Notes: generated by a model from the letters alone, not told the origin. DNA of 64,000 nt from Odontocerum albicorne (GCA_949825065.1 OX463862.1:19213118-19277117), one strand, 5' to 3'; positions 23,575-35,225 are shown, numbered from the stretch's first letter. Numbers and translations: made by a program.

Positions 23575-24289
23575 ACTGAAGAAGAAAAGTTGTTCAATAT
23601 TTTGAATTTATCAAATAACCACATCATTATATCCTGACATACATTTTTCGCTTCTGCCACGTTCATATACTTTTAATGCACATTCTCCTGTGCTCGCTTT
23701 AATTGGTCTTTCCGAAACATTTCCACATAAAAATCCGTATGCTCGTAAATTTACGAATGAATCGTTAATGTCTTGTGTTTTGTTATTTCTTTTCTTCAAG
23801 TCTATTTTAAACACGTCGAGTCTTCCAAATATTTTCGCGTGTTTTGCATTTAGATTCAGTCTGTCGCGTGTGTTTTGTGTTGATGTTTTAACAAACTTGG
23901 TGTCTAAGTGCTACAATTGATTTTTTTTTCAAAATGTGGAATAATTTGAAGTATATCTATATGGCTTATTATATAATAGTTGGCGCTATCTATGGGCCTA
24001 AACGTGAGTATAACAAATGCTGGTTGGTTGAAAAAACCATTGTAATACACTTGTTAAATTTTGAAATTGAAAAGACATTTTACGGCGTATTTTTCGCATC
24101 TATGGTGTTTTTATGGGGTCATTAATTACGTAGTGTGTTTTTTATGAATATATAATAGTCATTTCTTGTTTTTTTTTCTTGTTTTATATAAAAAAATAAA
24201 TCAAAGTCGTGATAATTTTTTTTCCGGTTATAACTTGGCACAATCAATACGAAAAATTAAATATTTTTTTATGTTTATATCAGAATACT

Positions 24290-24430
24290 GTTTTTTTTAT
24301 CAGATTGTTACTTTTATATCAGAATACTGGTTATTTTTTTATCGGATTTTACTTTTATATCAGAATACTGGTTATTTTTTATCGGATTGTTACTTTTATA
24401 TCAGAATTCTGGTTATTTTTTATCGGAGTG
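24290..24430. repeat. About 41-bp tandem repeat, four copies
   Basis: Unit ttttatatcagaatactggt + tattttttatcggattgttac. Overlapping ORFs in two frames are products of the repeat. Confidence 0.8.
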
Positions 24431-24699
24431 ATAAAATTTCAATGCTTTCTTAAAGAAGAGGGTTTATTTAATTTTAAATAAAATTTAAGTAATATAAAAC
24501 ATTATTTTATAATAAAATTTTATTTTGGATATAATCTGATCTAAATCAGCAAACTAAGTAAACTTTTTTCTTTATTCCTTTTTTTGTAAACTCATCAATA
24601 ATAACATTAAAATCAATAAATGATTTAATAATGTATTCCATTATTAAAATGATTCAAATATTCAGTTGGCACTACCCATTAAACATTGTAAAGATTTAA

Positions 24700-24945
24700 A
24701 TACATTGTAATTTGTATAACATAACATTGTGGAGTTTTAAAGACATCCTAATTTGTTTCATCAAACACTGTTTATGCCACTTTATGTAACGGTATAACCC
24801 TACCGGTTTCAAAGCTTTCAACTCATCATCAGGGGAGTACAGATAAGACTTGTTTATGCTCCCCAGATGATGAGGGGAAAGTCTTGAAACCGGTAGGGCA
24901 AAGTAGAATAAACAGTGTTTGATAAAATTAATTACAATATTTTTT
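24700..24945. mobile_element. Foldback element, family P, copy 1
   Basis: Imperfect long palindrome: atcaaacactgtttatgcca ... ctaccggtttcaaagctttc, tcatcatcaggggag, then the mirrored ctccccagatgatgagggg ... tgaaaccggtagggc ... aataaacagtgtttgat. No ORF. Related arms are at 27186, 41800 and 57631. Confidence 0.75.
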
Positions 24946-25138
24946 TATTCTTTTCAAAACAGAAAAGGACCCCATAAAACAATGAATATATAAATTAAAA
25001 TAAATTTTAAAAGTTTGTTAATTTATGATGTAATAAAATTATTAGAGACAATTTCATTAGTAAAAAAATAAAAACCCTTATGAGATGGCGGTAGCTGGCG
25101 CCCCCGGCGTATAAGGCTCTAGGGCTTCATTCCCATGA

Positions 25139-25590
25139 ACCCAATTGTTAAAATTGCCCTGATTATGGTGAATGGACTCTCTGCAGGCGTTCCCCAAGGT
25201 GGAATTCTCTCTCCATTCCTTTTTCTATATTCATCAACCCAATAACATCGTCTCTTAAATTTCTAGTCAGTAAAATAACGTGTTTAATTCCTGATTTTTC
25301 TTTTCCTTTCCTCTTCACCATCCCTTCTTTTCCTTTTGATTGATGATATCTCACTTTATATGAAAAAGAATGTTCGGATGAATGTCCGTCTGTGAGGTTC
25401 GTGGGCATGTGCTCACGTATATGTTTATAGATTTCATGGGGATAGATAGTCATTTGAATGATTTATGCGACCACGTAAATTGCTTCTTTAAAATTTTTCT
25501 GGTTGGTTGGAAGAGATTGCCGCCTGGCAATACGCCCGCCAGATTGTATTGCAATAAAAGTGTTAAATAAATCATAAATAAATAAATATG
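25139..25590 (+). mobile_element. LINE family A copy with internal deletion
   Basis: It begins with RT-domain coding sequence (NGLSAGVPQGGILSPFLF, the conserved G-x-x-Q-G block) and jumps at about 25250 to the very end of ORF2 (tctcttaaatttctagtcagt) and the 3' UTR. This ties the 3' UTR family directly to a reverse transcriptase. Confidence 0.82.
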
Positions 25591-26113
25591 GTGATATTGG
25601 TTTTAAAGTGTGGACATTTACTAAGCCCATCATTAAGAAACTAAATTTTTTGAAGTATGGTGTTATCGGTGAATGCTGAAAGTCTTATGAGTCGACAAAG
25701 TCTATAATGAAAACATCTTGAAACGGATGAATAAATATAGATAAGTATTGTTCGCCATCAAAATTAAGAGTTTTTGGATGTACGAGTATATTAGATGCGA
25801 GGAGAAAAATATGAGATCTTTCCACTGATATTGCAAGGGAAAATTCTGGGCAGATGAAGTGCGGGAAGAAAATGTATCCCCTGGTTGAAGAACTTACGAA
25901 AGTGGTTTGATTGTGGTACCTTTGTATTGTAGTAACTAGTGTCTTAAACAACCTCCTAAGAGGAGAGAGACATTGAAAAAGAAAAGGAAGAAGGTCGGCA
26001 GTAAACATGTTAAGATAACGCTCACTTATTGCGGACTTAAATATATTTATGTCCCGTGTTCTGTATCTTATCTAATTGTTCAAGTATTATACAATGCACT
26101 TTCTTTTTCACAG

Positions 26114-26186
26114 ACCGTGAGTGCCCGGAACTGGAAAAGCCGGAGCTGGGTGACGTCACGGTGTCCGGAAGACTCTTTGGCGACAA
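26114..26186 (+). CDS. hasp: Exon 2: first half of CCP1
   Basis: Acceptor tttttcacag and donor gtaagt; phase 1 in, phase 2 out; residues 35-58 plus part of the next codon. It encodes the start of a sushi module (DRECPELEKPELGDVTVSG), with the first cysteine and the usual Pro/Gly-rich lead-in. CCP1 is split between exons 2 and 3, while CCP2-CCP5 and CCP7 each sit on one exon. Confidence 0.85.
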
Positions 26187-26511
26187 GTAAGTACACTTAA
26201 GTTTATTCCGGTTTCTGCTACTGTTAGAACTTCGAGAAATATAATATTGTCGATGGATTATTAATTAAACTAGACGAGTTAAGCATTCAAGACACGAGCA
26301 TTATTTTTTAAGTAAGTTGTACATATTTTTTTAACATATTTATTATTTACAATGCTACATTTATAATATAAATCGTTTTAATGGATAGATGAGCCATCAA
26401 GTACAAGTATATAATAATGAAAACAGCCACAATTTTGTGAATATAAAGAACCACTTTTTCATCAAGCAAGACCTTAGACGAAATGGTCTTATTTCTTTAT
26501 CACATTTTTTT

Positions 26512-26659
26512 AAAGAATATATATAACCGGAATCATAAATATCCTTACACCCCCGAATAGTAGACGGAAATAAATGGATGTTTTATTCGAAGGGCGGGGT
26601 TCAAAGCAGCGACCTTCCGCTTGGAAGTCCAGTGCGTTACCGCGCTGCTATGTACCTCT
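26512..26659 (-). mobile_element. SINE2 copy (head and body)
   Basis: Reverse strand: gaggtacatagcagcgcggt, B box gctttgaaccccgcc, body through ccgtctactattcggggg to gattccggttat. Confidence 0.75.
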
Positions 26660-26696
26660 AATTATTAAGTTTTTTTATTTATTTATCCAACGTGGA

Positions 26697-27115
26697 CAAT
26701 ACCTTAGACAATGAAAACATGCGTGAATTGCGATGTCGCGTCATTAATGTGCAATGATGTGTTAGATCATGAAGATTTTGACGTGTGAATCTGGAGACTA
26801 ACTACAATTCCAGGTTCGATTCGAATAATGAATATATAGGATCTTCCTGACAGGTTGTCAATGAGTGTGTTTAAACATGTGTTGATATGTCAGACAATGA
26901 AAATATGTATGAATTGCGATGCCGCGTCATTAATGAAAATATGCAAGAATTGCGATGTCGCGTCATTAATGTGCAACGATGTGTCAGATCATGAAGATTT
27001 TGACATGTAAATCTGGAGACTAACTATGTTACAGTTCCGGTTTTGATTAGAATAAGGAATATACAGGATCTTCCTAACAGGTGGTCAAGAGTGTGTTTAA
27101 ACACGTGTTGATATT
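26697..27115. repeat. Tandem duplication of about 190-230 bp
   Basis: acaatgaaaa...gaattgcgatg(t/c)cgcgtcattaat, catgaagattttgacgtgtg, and tatacaggatcttcct... followed by gagtgtgtttaaac all occur twice in order. The second copy has an extra internal duplication of the first motif. Confidence 0.8.
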
Positions 27116-27185
27116 TAACTTAACTGTATTTTCTACAGTTTATTTTGATATATATGTGCGAAAACGGAATATATTTACATTATTT

Positions 27186-27315
27186 ATAGTTAAGGCATTA
27201 ACATTGTGGAGGTTTAAAGACATTGTAATTCGTATTATCAAACACTGTTTACTAATTCCACTTGTTGTAACGGTATAACCCTACCGGTTTCAAGGTTTTC
27301 ACCTCATTATCAGGG
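27186..27315 (+). mobile_element. Foldback element P, single arm
   Basis: ttaaggcattaacattgtgg, atcaaacactgttta, taaccctaccggtttcaagg, tcattatcaggg: one arm only, matching copies at 24700 and 41800. Confidence 0.65.
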
Positions 27316-27449
27316 AGCACAAAATATATATGAACACACTATATTGCTATCAAAGAACCTAACATATATTTATTTATTTGAGTTCATCTGAGGTATTTAT
27401 GGGTTTACTTTTTTTTTTATGCCATTTTTTTTTTCTTAATCTACATCCA

Positions 27450-27590
27450 CAAGAGTGTGTGTTGAAAAACGTCTGATTTCCTAGCGGTCGGGCTCAGCTT
27501 AAATTAGTGTGGTGTATCTCGACCGGGGGGATGTTGAGATGAGCCCAGACCTTTTGATAGCTTCTTTTTTAAATGTATTTTCTGCTATTT
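27450..27590 (+). repeat. Short dispersed repeat, second copy
   Basis: Counterpart of 22330-22440; shares gtgtatctcgaccggggg and ttttgatagcttct. Confidence 0.45.
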
Positions 27591-28185
27591 ATGACATATG
27601 TGCGATTTCGGAATGTATTTATATATGTACATGCTATGTTGCTATCAATAAATATGTATTTATTTATTCCACCTATTGACCCTGCAGAACATGCAAGGTA
27701 TGCGCTAGGCACAAGAAGAGAAGTGAGAACTCGTACATGTATAAGGGAACTTGATATAGTATACTCGTAGATGTTTACAAATTATAATTTTGTCAGAATA
27801 TACCATACTAAACTAAATTATTAAAGTATTTTAAACAAATACACAAAGTATCATTAAAATATTTCTAATATTTACTTAGATATACAAATTTTTGTAAATC
27901 CTTCACAGGTATCAGAATTTTTCAAAAACATGTCGGCCATTGGGAAAGGTTGCCTTGATTTGGATCGGGTCTTAAAATGTTACTTACAAGAAATTCATGA
28001 TTTGTGACAATATTGATAATTATATCAGTAATTTAATTAGCTGTACGAATACTTTTTTATAGACAAAATATTTTAATTTACACAATAAATTAAGAATAGT
28101 CATAGATTAAATGTTAAATAATAATTAAAATATATAAAAATGGATGCGCCAATCTTTTTTATTTTATTTATTTTTTTATTTATTT

Positions 28186-28368
28186 CCACCTGGCGTGTTT
28201 ATTGCCATGTGGCAATCTCTTCCAACCAACCAGAAACATGTTTTAATGGGCCCTAAGTGAAAACCAGACTGGAATTCCATTTAAAAAAATCTGGATTCCA
28301 GCGGGGATCGAACCCGCAACCTCCGGATCGGCAGACAAGCGTCTTACCACCAGGCCACGGAGGTCGTC
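28186..28368 (-). mobile_element. SINE1 copy, best preserved
   Basis: Reverse strand: gacctccgtggcctggtggt (A box), cggaggttgcgggttcgatc (B box), ccgctggaatccagattttt, gttttcacttagggccc, ctggttggttggaagagatt, gccacatggcaataaacacg. A good reference for the family. Confidence 0.9.
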
Positions 28369-28613
28369 GCTTGAGTGTGGGCCACAATCTTGCATCGCTT
28401 GAGTGTGGGCCACACGTGGTGACTAGTAACCGGTTGCGAGTGTGGTTTTGATGTTGATACTTTAAATCATGTGTTTTTCGGCTGTCCTTCACGTGACATT
28501 TAATTTACTAAAATCCATATCTTTGCCACATTCAATGAATATAACGTATCTTTATTTCTACGAAGATTTTTCCCATTTGTATATCGAATCTCAATTTTTT
28601 TATAATATTTTTT

Positions 28614-28776
28614 TTTTAAAGAATAGATATGACCGAAGTCATATGTATCCTTATACCCTCGAACACTAGGTGGAAAAAGTGCCTGTGTCATTCGAGGGGG
28701 GTAGCACAGCGCGGGGTTCGAACTGACGACCTTTCGTACAGAAATCCAGTGCGTTACCGCACGGCCATGCACCTCT
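28614..28776 (-). mobile_element. SINE2 copy (head and body)
   Basis: Reverse strand: agaggtgcatggccgtgcgg, taacgcactggatttctgta, gtcagttcgaaccccgcgct, then cacctagtgttcgagggtat and cttcggtcatatc. A clean tRNA-like A and B box pair. Confidence 0.85.
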
Positions 28777-28779
28777 AAA

Positions 28780-29590
28780 TTATATGTATGATTTTTAATG
28801 TACACAATATTTTTTGTGGCTTTTATTGCTTGGAAATATTCAAATTGGCATAATTGATACAATTACACATAAATAATAATATTTTTATTTATTTATTTTT
28901 TTGTGTTCATGGTTTTATATTGTAAATCTGGTGTGCCTATTGATATACAAAAATTTCTTCCAACCTAGTATATTGGATACATAAAACTATTTTAATCCGT
29001 GAAAGATTTTATAAAAAAATATTTATTTAAATTCAAGTTAAAAATTGTTAATCACTATACAATATTGATGGGATGAGAAAGAGAGGCAAAGGAAAATTAG
29101 GAAAAGGTATTTTAAGTAAAGTAATTTTTTTATTTTCTTTTGAACGTGCTTCAAGATATAGAGCCTATGTGGTATGGAGAGCTATTTTTGGTATCCAATT
29201 ATATTGTATCAGGTTTGTAATTTGTAATACTGTGTAAAGTTATGTCGTGTCTTACGATATTTTGTCAACATTTCAGTTAACAAGTTCAATACCGAGAAAA
29301 GTGTTTGTATACAGGTTTCCCACTTCAAATTCACCCTTTTGCAAATCAAATTCAGCCTTTTGCTAATCGAATACAACCTTTTGGTAATCTAATTCACCCC
29401 TTGGTTAAGAAACTCAAAATTTTGTTATACAAAATTGTACATACAAGTACTTATTAGTAATTATATAGTAATTGCATTCCATCATACATAGTTCATTCTT
29501 ATGTATAGGGTAAACTACGGAGAGACGCCATACTTTTTATTTGAATGTCAATAAAAATCAGGTTTGTGAATGGATTTTTAGCGTTATGCT
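28780..29590. other. Intron 2, no gene seen
   Basis: AT-rich intron. A diverged SINE1 tail may lie near 28905-28970 on the reverse strand. A short four-fold motif (ttcacccttttgcaaatcaa-like) occurs near 29330-29410. Confidence 0.45.
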
Positions 29591-29995
29591 TATCTTGATA
29601 CGTCGTGATGATTTTGATATGTCTTGTATTTAAAATAAATACAAAACTCAGGAATGCGGATAAAAGTGAAAGTGAATAGACAATGAACGGTCGAGTTAAT
29701 AATAATCTTTATTTGTCTACAAGTAGGTATTTTATAGTTGTGAGTGAATGCGCCCGCGATATATACTTTGTCTCACTCCTGCGCGTGCCCTAGTATAACG
29801 GGTAGGATATTTATTTGCCGAGACGGCGAGACAAAGCGTAAATACTATTTGTGAGTACACATTGACGTTTCTAGTATGTGACAATTGTAGATTGTTCAGA
29901 GATTGATTCATCGGTCGTTGACCCTGTATGTTTACAATTTATTTTGACAACAAATTATGTTTGACAATTATTTATTTAGGGACGTAGGTATCCTA
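29590..29995. repeat. Dispersed repeat pair, possible solo LTR (copy 1)
   Basis: It aligns with 35435-35880: actcaggaatgcggata, tatttatt core, catcggtc(g/a)ttg.ccctgtatg + tttac, and an end gtaggtat(t)cctaca. A TG...CA-type boundary with GATTT on both sides can be drawn here, but similarity with copy 2 extends beyond it, so the LTR reading is uncertain. Confidence 0.45.
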
Positions 29996-30224
29996 CAGAT
30001 TTAAAAAAATATTTTATTATTTAAAAATGTAATTAACACACCATTAAAATATATTATTAAAAATTCTTAAACACAATTTTAAAATAATAAAAAAAATTAA
30101 AAACAAAAAGTAGTAAAAGTGGCGTCTCTCCTTCACTGTGTGGGAGAGATGACATATGTTTTATTTTTTCTTATTTAGATTGTTCTGTCGTATTAGTTCC
30201 CTTCCACAGTTGTTGCAATGTGGG

Positions 30225-31040
30225 GTTGAGCATACATTATACTCGTACATGATTTGTGGACCCACTTTAAACATATACAACGTTTTACCCAGTCATCTGT
30301 TTTTTTGTAAAAAAATAATTCTCCCAGCACTCGATACATTCATTGTTGTCATCTTCAACTGGAATTCGTTTCTGGCGTGATCGCGATGATGTTGACTCGA
30401 TTTTGCGTTTTCTAGCTATGTTAATACTGAACCAACTTGTTTGCGCTTCACAATAGAAATTGACAGTATCGGAATCGGACGCGCCACCTCAAGAATCTTT
30501 GAGGGAGTTATTTTATTTGTTGACGGGACTGAAGGTCCAGGCTGTGACGGTAATGATTTAGAAGGAGATGATATCGGTGACAATGAAACAGGTATATTTG
30601 TGGTCAAATTAGATATGGAAAAAAATTATCAGGGATTATATTAGGATTGAAGGGAAACATTTCGCAAGCTTTAAAGCCCTATGTTGCATTTCTAGCCGTT
30701 GCTGCTATTCCCCAGGCGTTTCCTATTAAAGTTCCAACTTGTCATATTGTGATGGTTTTATCTTTGTTTCTTACCATCCAGGAATTGGCCTCTTGTGAAT
30801 AGTACGTCTTCAGAGGCTTAAACAAACTTCGACCAAGTGGCTGTAATGCCTGGGTAGTTTGACTTGGTAAATATATAATAATTACATCGTTTTCATGTGC
30901 AAGGCCGAGAAGATCTACGGAGTTACAGTGAGAGAAATGGCCATCTAATATCAGCACTGTTTTCTCTTCCTTGGGCTTCCGAGGTATGAAATGTGTTTTA
31001 AACCATCTCATTAACAGATCAGTGTTAATACTCGTATCAG
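30225..31040 (-). pseudogene. Pogo-like (DDE) transposase, 3' half, decayed
   Basis: The reverse strand opens NTDLLMRWFKTHFIPRKP and continues KTVLILDGHFSHCNSVDLLG, ENDVIIIYLPSQTTQALQPL and GRSLFKPLKTYY (the catalytic core of pogo/jerky-type transposases). Then come GNAWGIAATARNAT and FPFNPNIIP; after frameshifts ARKRKIESTSSRSRQKRIP, ECIECWENYFFT and a Cys/His/Trp-rich zinc-finger-like end. The N-terminal half is absent; a LINE family A fragment begins just downstream on the + strand. Confidence 0.8.
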
Positions 31041-31064
31041 AGTTTTATTTTTTTGGTAGTTTGC

Positions 31065-31472
31065 TGTCCATACAGTGACACTCAGTAACAAACCAATGTT
31101 TGACTCGCTCCGTCCTTGGCATGCTTTAAGAAGCAACTGAAAAAACTCTTAATTTCTAGTCAGTAATATAACGTGTTTCATTCTTTTTTCTCCTTTCCTC
31201 TCCACCATCCCTTCCTTTTCCTTTCATTGATGATATCTCACTCTATATAAAAAGGAATGTTCTGGTAATTGTTTGTCTTTGTGGGGTATATTGACGTATG
31301 CTCACGTATGTGTTTATGGATTTCATAGGGATGGATAGTCATTTGAAAGTTTTTTGCGACCATGTAACTTGCTTCATTTACTTTTCTCCGGTTGGTTGGA
31401 AGAGATTTCCGCCCGACAATAATCCCGCTACACTGTATTTACCATTAACATGTTAAATAAATAAATATGTCT
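31065..31472 (+). mobile_element. LINE family A, ORF2 end plus 3' UTR
   Basis: ctgtccatacagtg through cttggcatgctttaagaagc, cttaatttctagtcagtaat and the 3' UTR to taaataaataa. Parallel to 12230-12650 along its length. Confidence 0.8.
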
Positions 31473-31690
31473 CAAAATATTTAATGTATGTTCATATATG
31501 TTATGCATGTACAACTTGATAGATTGCTGAGATATTGGAAATATCGAAAATTATCATCCACGAGCCTTTGGTGAAACTTGGTTCCATGTATCGCTAAAAA
31601 ATATCTAAATACGAAATTACTTTCCAGATGCCCTATTATTTTCATGAAAGTTTTGTAAATAGATATTTTAAATATACTTTTGTCATGCAG

Positions 31691-31797
31691 GGCGGAGTAC
31701 TCCTGTCCCCACGGTTATCATGTGGTTGGACTGCAGAGCAGGAACTGCCAGGCGGATGGGCAGTGGGCTGGACAGCCACCGGCCTGCAAACAGAACA
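31691..31797 (+). CDS. hasp: Exon 3: second half of CCP1
   Basis: Acceptor gtcatgcag and donor gtaagtcg; phase 2 in, phase 1 out; residues 59-94. It contains YSCPHGYHVVG, RNCQADGQW and PPAC, which are cysteines 2-4 of a CCP plus the conserved Trp. The donor lies inside the first unit of a minisatellite that fills the following 540 bp of intron (see the array at 31795). Confidence 0.87.
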
Positions 31798-32335
31798 GTA
31801 AGTCGTCCTTGTTAACTAACACAACAGAAAGTCTCCTTGGTTAACTAAAATAACAGTTAGTCACCCTTGTTAACTAACACAACTGTAAGTCACCTTTGTT
31901 GACTAACAGAACAGTAAGTCACCCTTGTTAATAAACAGAACAGTAAATCAATCTTGTTAACTAACACAACAGTAAGTCGTCCTTGTTAACTAACAACATA
32001 AAGTCCTCTTTGTAAACTAAAAGAACAGTTAGTCACCCTTGTTAACTAACACAACAGTAAGTCACCTTTATTGACTAACAGAAATGTAAGTCACCCTTGT
32101 TAATAAACATAACAGTAAATCACTCTTGTTAACTAACACAACAGTAAGTCAACCTTGTTAACTAAAACAATAGTAAGTCATCCTTGTTAACTAACACAAT
32201 AGTAAATCAACCTTGTCAACTAATACAACAGTAAGTCACCCTTGTTAACTGACAGTAAATTAAGTCAACCTTGCTAACTAATGCAACAGTAAGTCGCACT
32301 TGTTAACTAACAGAACAGTAAGTCACCCTTGTTAT
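31795..32335 (+). repeat. Minisatellite that starts at, and repeats, the exon 3 splice donor
   Basis: About 19 units of roughly 27-32 bp: cagtaagtcacccttgttaa + ctaacacaa. The first unit spans the exon 3/intron junction (cagaaca|gtaagtc). About ten further units keep a GTAAGT core after CA, TA or similar. The array ends near ccttgttatacatc. Confidence 0.9.
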
Positions 32336-32696
32336 ACATCGAAGTTGGTACAATAATACTGTTGAAGACTATTATCTTAGCAAATTTCGATACTGTCTGG
32401 TTCGGAAGTGACCTAAAACTAGGATCTAACGTGAAAGAAAACGTGAACCAGATGTGACTGAAGTCAACCAATTCGATCTCACCAGCATCTCATCAAAATA
32501 AATCCCCAGTCATCTACACTAGAAAAATGAAATCTTCTTTATTAATTTTATTACTAATAAAGAATGAACTGCCTAAAGGGACTCCTTTTCAGTGACTTAA
32601 GTTCCGACGTCAGGGAGAATGAAAATCACAATATTCCCAGTCTTCTATTTGTCTAGTTTGTAGACAATATTTTAATTGTATGTCGTTATATTTCAG

Positions 32697-32888
32697 TTTA
32701 CTGCCTGACACCACCTCACATAGAACACGCCCGCCATTCGGCACTACCAGAGCAGGCAACCTTCGATCTGGACGCTACCATCCAGTACCATTGTCACACT
32801 GGATACGTCACTAATGGCTTCCCGAGGGCCAAGTGTCTGGCAATCGAGGGGCAGGCTTCGTGGTATGGACCTGATATCACCTGTGAAC
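32697..32888 (+). CDS. hasp: Exon 4: CCP2
   Basis: Acceptor atttcag and donor gtgagt; symmetrical phase 1-1; residues 95-158. It is a complete CCP: YCLTPPHIEHARH at the start, IQYHCHTGYVTNG in the middle, then AKC and a final Trp-x6-TC pattern, with four cysteines. A symmetrical one-exon module is the usual form of CCP exons that have been shuffled or duplicated. Confidence 0.88.
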
Positions 32889-33120
32889 GTGAGTGTAGTT
32901 TAATTTTAAGTTATTAAGTAGTTAATTGCTATTTATTCCAGTGGCTTCTAAAAAATACCTTGGGTTCTACCACTCATTTCTATGGTTCCCTCAACATATC
33001 CGAATCGGTGATTTGGATATATTGAAGACCATGGAAATGATTGGATTTAACATCAATAGGAACAAAATAAAACTCATGTTCTTTGACCGTTAATGAGCTA
33101 CAGGACTTGTGACATGTCCG

Positions 33121-33275
33121 TGAGTTTGTTTACATGGGTTCCTTGATCACTGTAATTGAGAATATAATGTACAGAATTCAGATAACTAACGGATCGAAGA
33201 GTCACCTGAAAGTGATCAATGAATCCAAAGAAAAACTAATATTCGATCGGTTGAAACCCTCGTTTTCTCAATAAT
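33121..33275 (+). pseudogene. LINE reverse-transcriptase fragment
   Basis: EFVYMGSLITVIENIMYRI, QITNGSKSHLKV, then decay. EFxYLGSxIT is a conserved motif shortly after the RT catalytic core of insect non-LTR elements. Stops follow. Confidence 0.55.
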
Positions 33276-33834
33276 TTTTATATGATGCGGAGACCGGAGA
33301 AAAGTCAAGGCATGGAGTAGAAATAATTTATGCCTTTCTGGTATTAGAGGTGACTGTTGCGCATTATATGAACTGCCAGAAGAACTGATCGATGATTTGA
33401 GGAAAAGCTCCGGGGGCTAGACCCATCTCTCTGTGTTGTGTGTATGACGAATATTTTGGACACAAAGCACGGGAAGAGGACGATAGCCTTGTGAATCGCG
33501 AAAAGACCAGTTTTATCGCAATGAGGTGACCTAAAAATATCCTTTCGTTTCAATTGTTTTAAGCACACTGGAGTGTGTTAAAGAAATATCCCCGTGTAAT
33601 TAGTCTTCCCATTGAAAAAAAGTGGTCTTGTGTTAAAACGATCATTAGTCGGGGGAAATCAAACTTGGCTAACTCCATCCAAGGTAAAACTGTGAAATTC
33701 TATATTTTTTCTTATCAGTCTGTTCAAACAATATGCAATTGTTTCCATGTACATTATTTCGAGAACTTCTATTGTACAATAATAATCTCGATAATTGTAA
33801 GCAAAACGAGCAATAAAATATATTGCACATGATT

Positions 33835-34580
33835 TACGAAAACCTATCTAAATTGTAAGTAAAACAAAGCAATAAAAAAAATGTAATAAATATATATTGC
33901 ATATGATTAACGAAAACCTATCTAAATTGTAAGCAAAACAAAGCAATCAAAAAAATATAATAAATATATATTGCATATGATTAACGAAAACCTATCTAAA
34001 TTGTAAGTAAAACAAAGCAATCAAAAAATATAATAAATATATATTGCATATGATTAACGAAAAACAACCTAAATTGTAAGCAAAACAAAGCAATCAAAAA
34101 AGTATAATAAATATATATTGCATATGATTTACGAAAACCTATCTAAATTGTAAGCAAAACAAAGCAAAAAAAAAATATAATAAATATATATTGCACATGG
34201 TTTACGAAAACCTATCTAAATTGTAAGCAAAACAAAGCAATCAAAAATATATAATAAATATATATTGCATATGATTACGAAAACCAATCTAAATTGTAAG
34301 CAAAACAAAGCAATTAAAAAAATATATATTGCATATGATTTACGAAAACCTATCTAAATTGTAAGTAAAACAAAGCAATCAAAAATATATAATAAATATA
34401 TATTGCATATGATTAACGAAAAACAACCTAAATTGTAAGCAAAACAAAGCAATCAAAAAAATATAATAAATATATATTGCATATGATTTACGAAAACCTA
34501 TCTAAATTGTAAGCAAAACAAAGCAATCAAAAAATATAATAAATATATATTGCATATGATTTATGAAAACCAATCTAAAT
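33835..34580. repeat. 74-bp tandem array, about ten copies
   Basis: Unit tctaaattgtaagcaaaaca + aagcaatcaaaaaa + tataataaatatatattgca + tatgattaacgaaaaccta. Repeat starts such as 33847, 33921 and 33995 are 74 bp apart. Some units are shortened by a few bases. Confidence 0.9.
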
Positions 34581-34850
34581 GAGATGATATCAAAAGGTAT
34601 GCTGGACTCATCTTGTACGATTGATTATATGATATATTACATTGTAGAAGAAGAAGAGGCGAAACATTTGTGTTGTGACATGAAAGCCTGACCCTCTGTC
34701 GTCTCTGTCCACCGCGGTAGGGAAACGGCGTGATGGTATGGATATCATATACCATATACTTATCATGTAAAATAAATAAATATATAGCAACTTGCATGAT
34801 CGTGGTGACGTTAAGCTTTAGTGCTTTCCACTTCCCTCTAAAATAATAAT

Positions 34851-35225
34851 ATTAAAATAACAATTTATACAGCGCCATTTAGAGAGCAGATTCTTCTCAA
34901 GAACGCTCTAACTCGGAATGCAAACCCACTATTATTGACAGATTAAAAATTGTTAAACATTAAATATACGAGTATATAAGTTGAGTATAAAGATAGGAAT
35001 ATGGTGGCTGCCGTCATTAGATTATGTACTTTCCCACGCATTTGTGTATGTTCAAAAATACATATTTGGTAAGATAACCACAGAAATCTTAACCAATAGA
35101 AGACGAACTACGAAGAAAACTTTTTAGCTCTTCCGATACGTGACAGTAAGATAGTCTTTAAATATGTGTCCAGTAATCATAAATTTTGACAAGACCTCAC
35201 AAAAACGGGTTGTGCTTCTTAAAGC
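34851..35225 (+). repeat. Dispersed repeat family R3, best copy
   Basis: aacaatttatacagcgccat, ttagagagcagattcttctc, ctattattgacagatta, atttggtaagataaccacag, ttttagctcttccgatacgt, ttttgacaagacctcac. Other copies: 39343-39545, pieces between 41085 and 41790, 42545-42715, and reverse at 54690-54975. No coding content recognised; it could be a LINE or LTR end. Confidence 0.65.

Noticed and set aside
28300..28776. tRNA genes (A and B boxes at 28300-28368 and 28700-28776, and similar sites elsewhere)
   Set aside because: They are heads of SINE1 and SINE2 repeats, with the same flanking body each time and poor cloverleaf pairing.
29590..29995. Definite solo LTR with GATTT duplication
   Set aside because: The apparent TG boundary is not where similarity with the second copy stops, so the boundary and the duplication may be coincidental. 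Kept only as a dispersed repeat.
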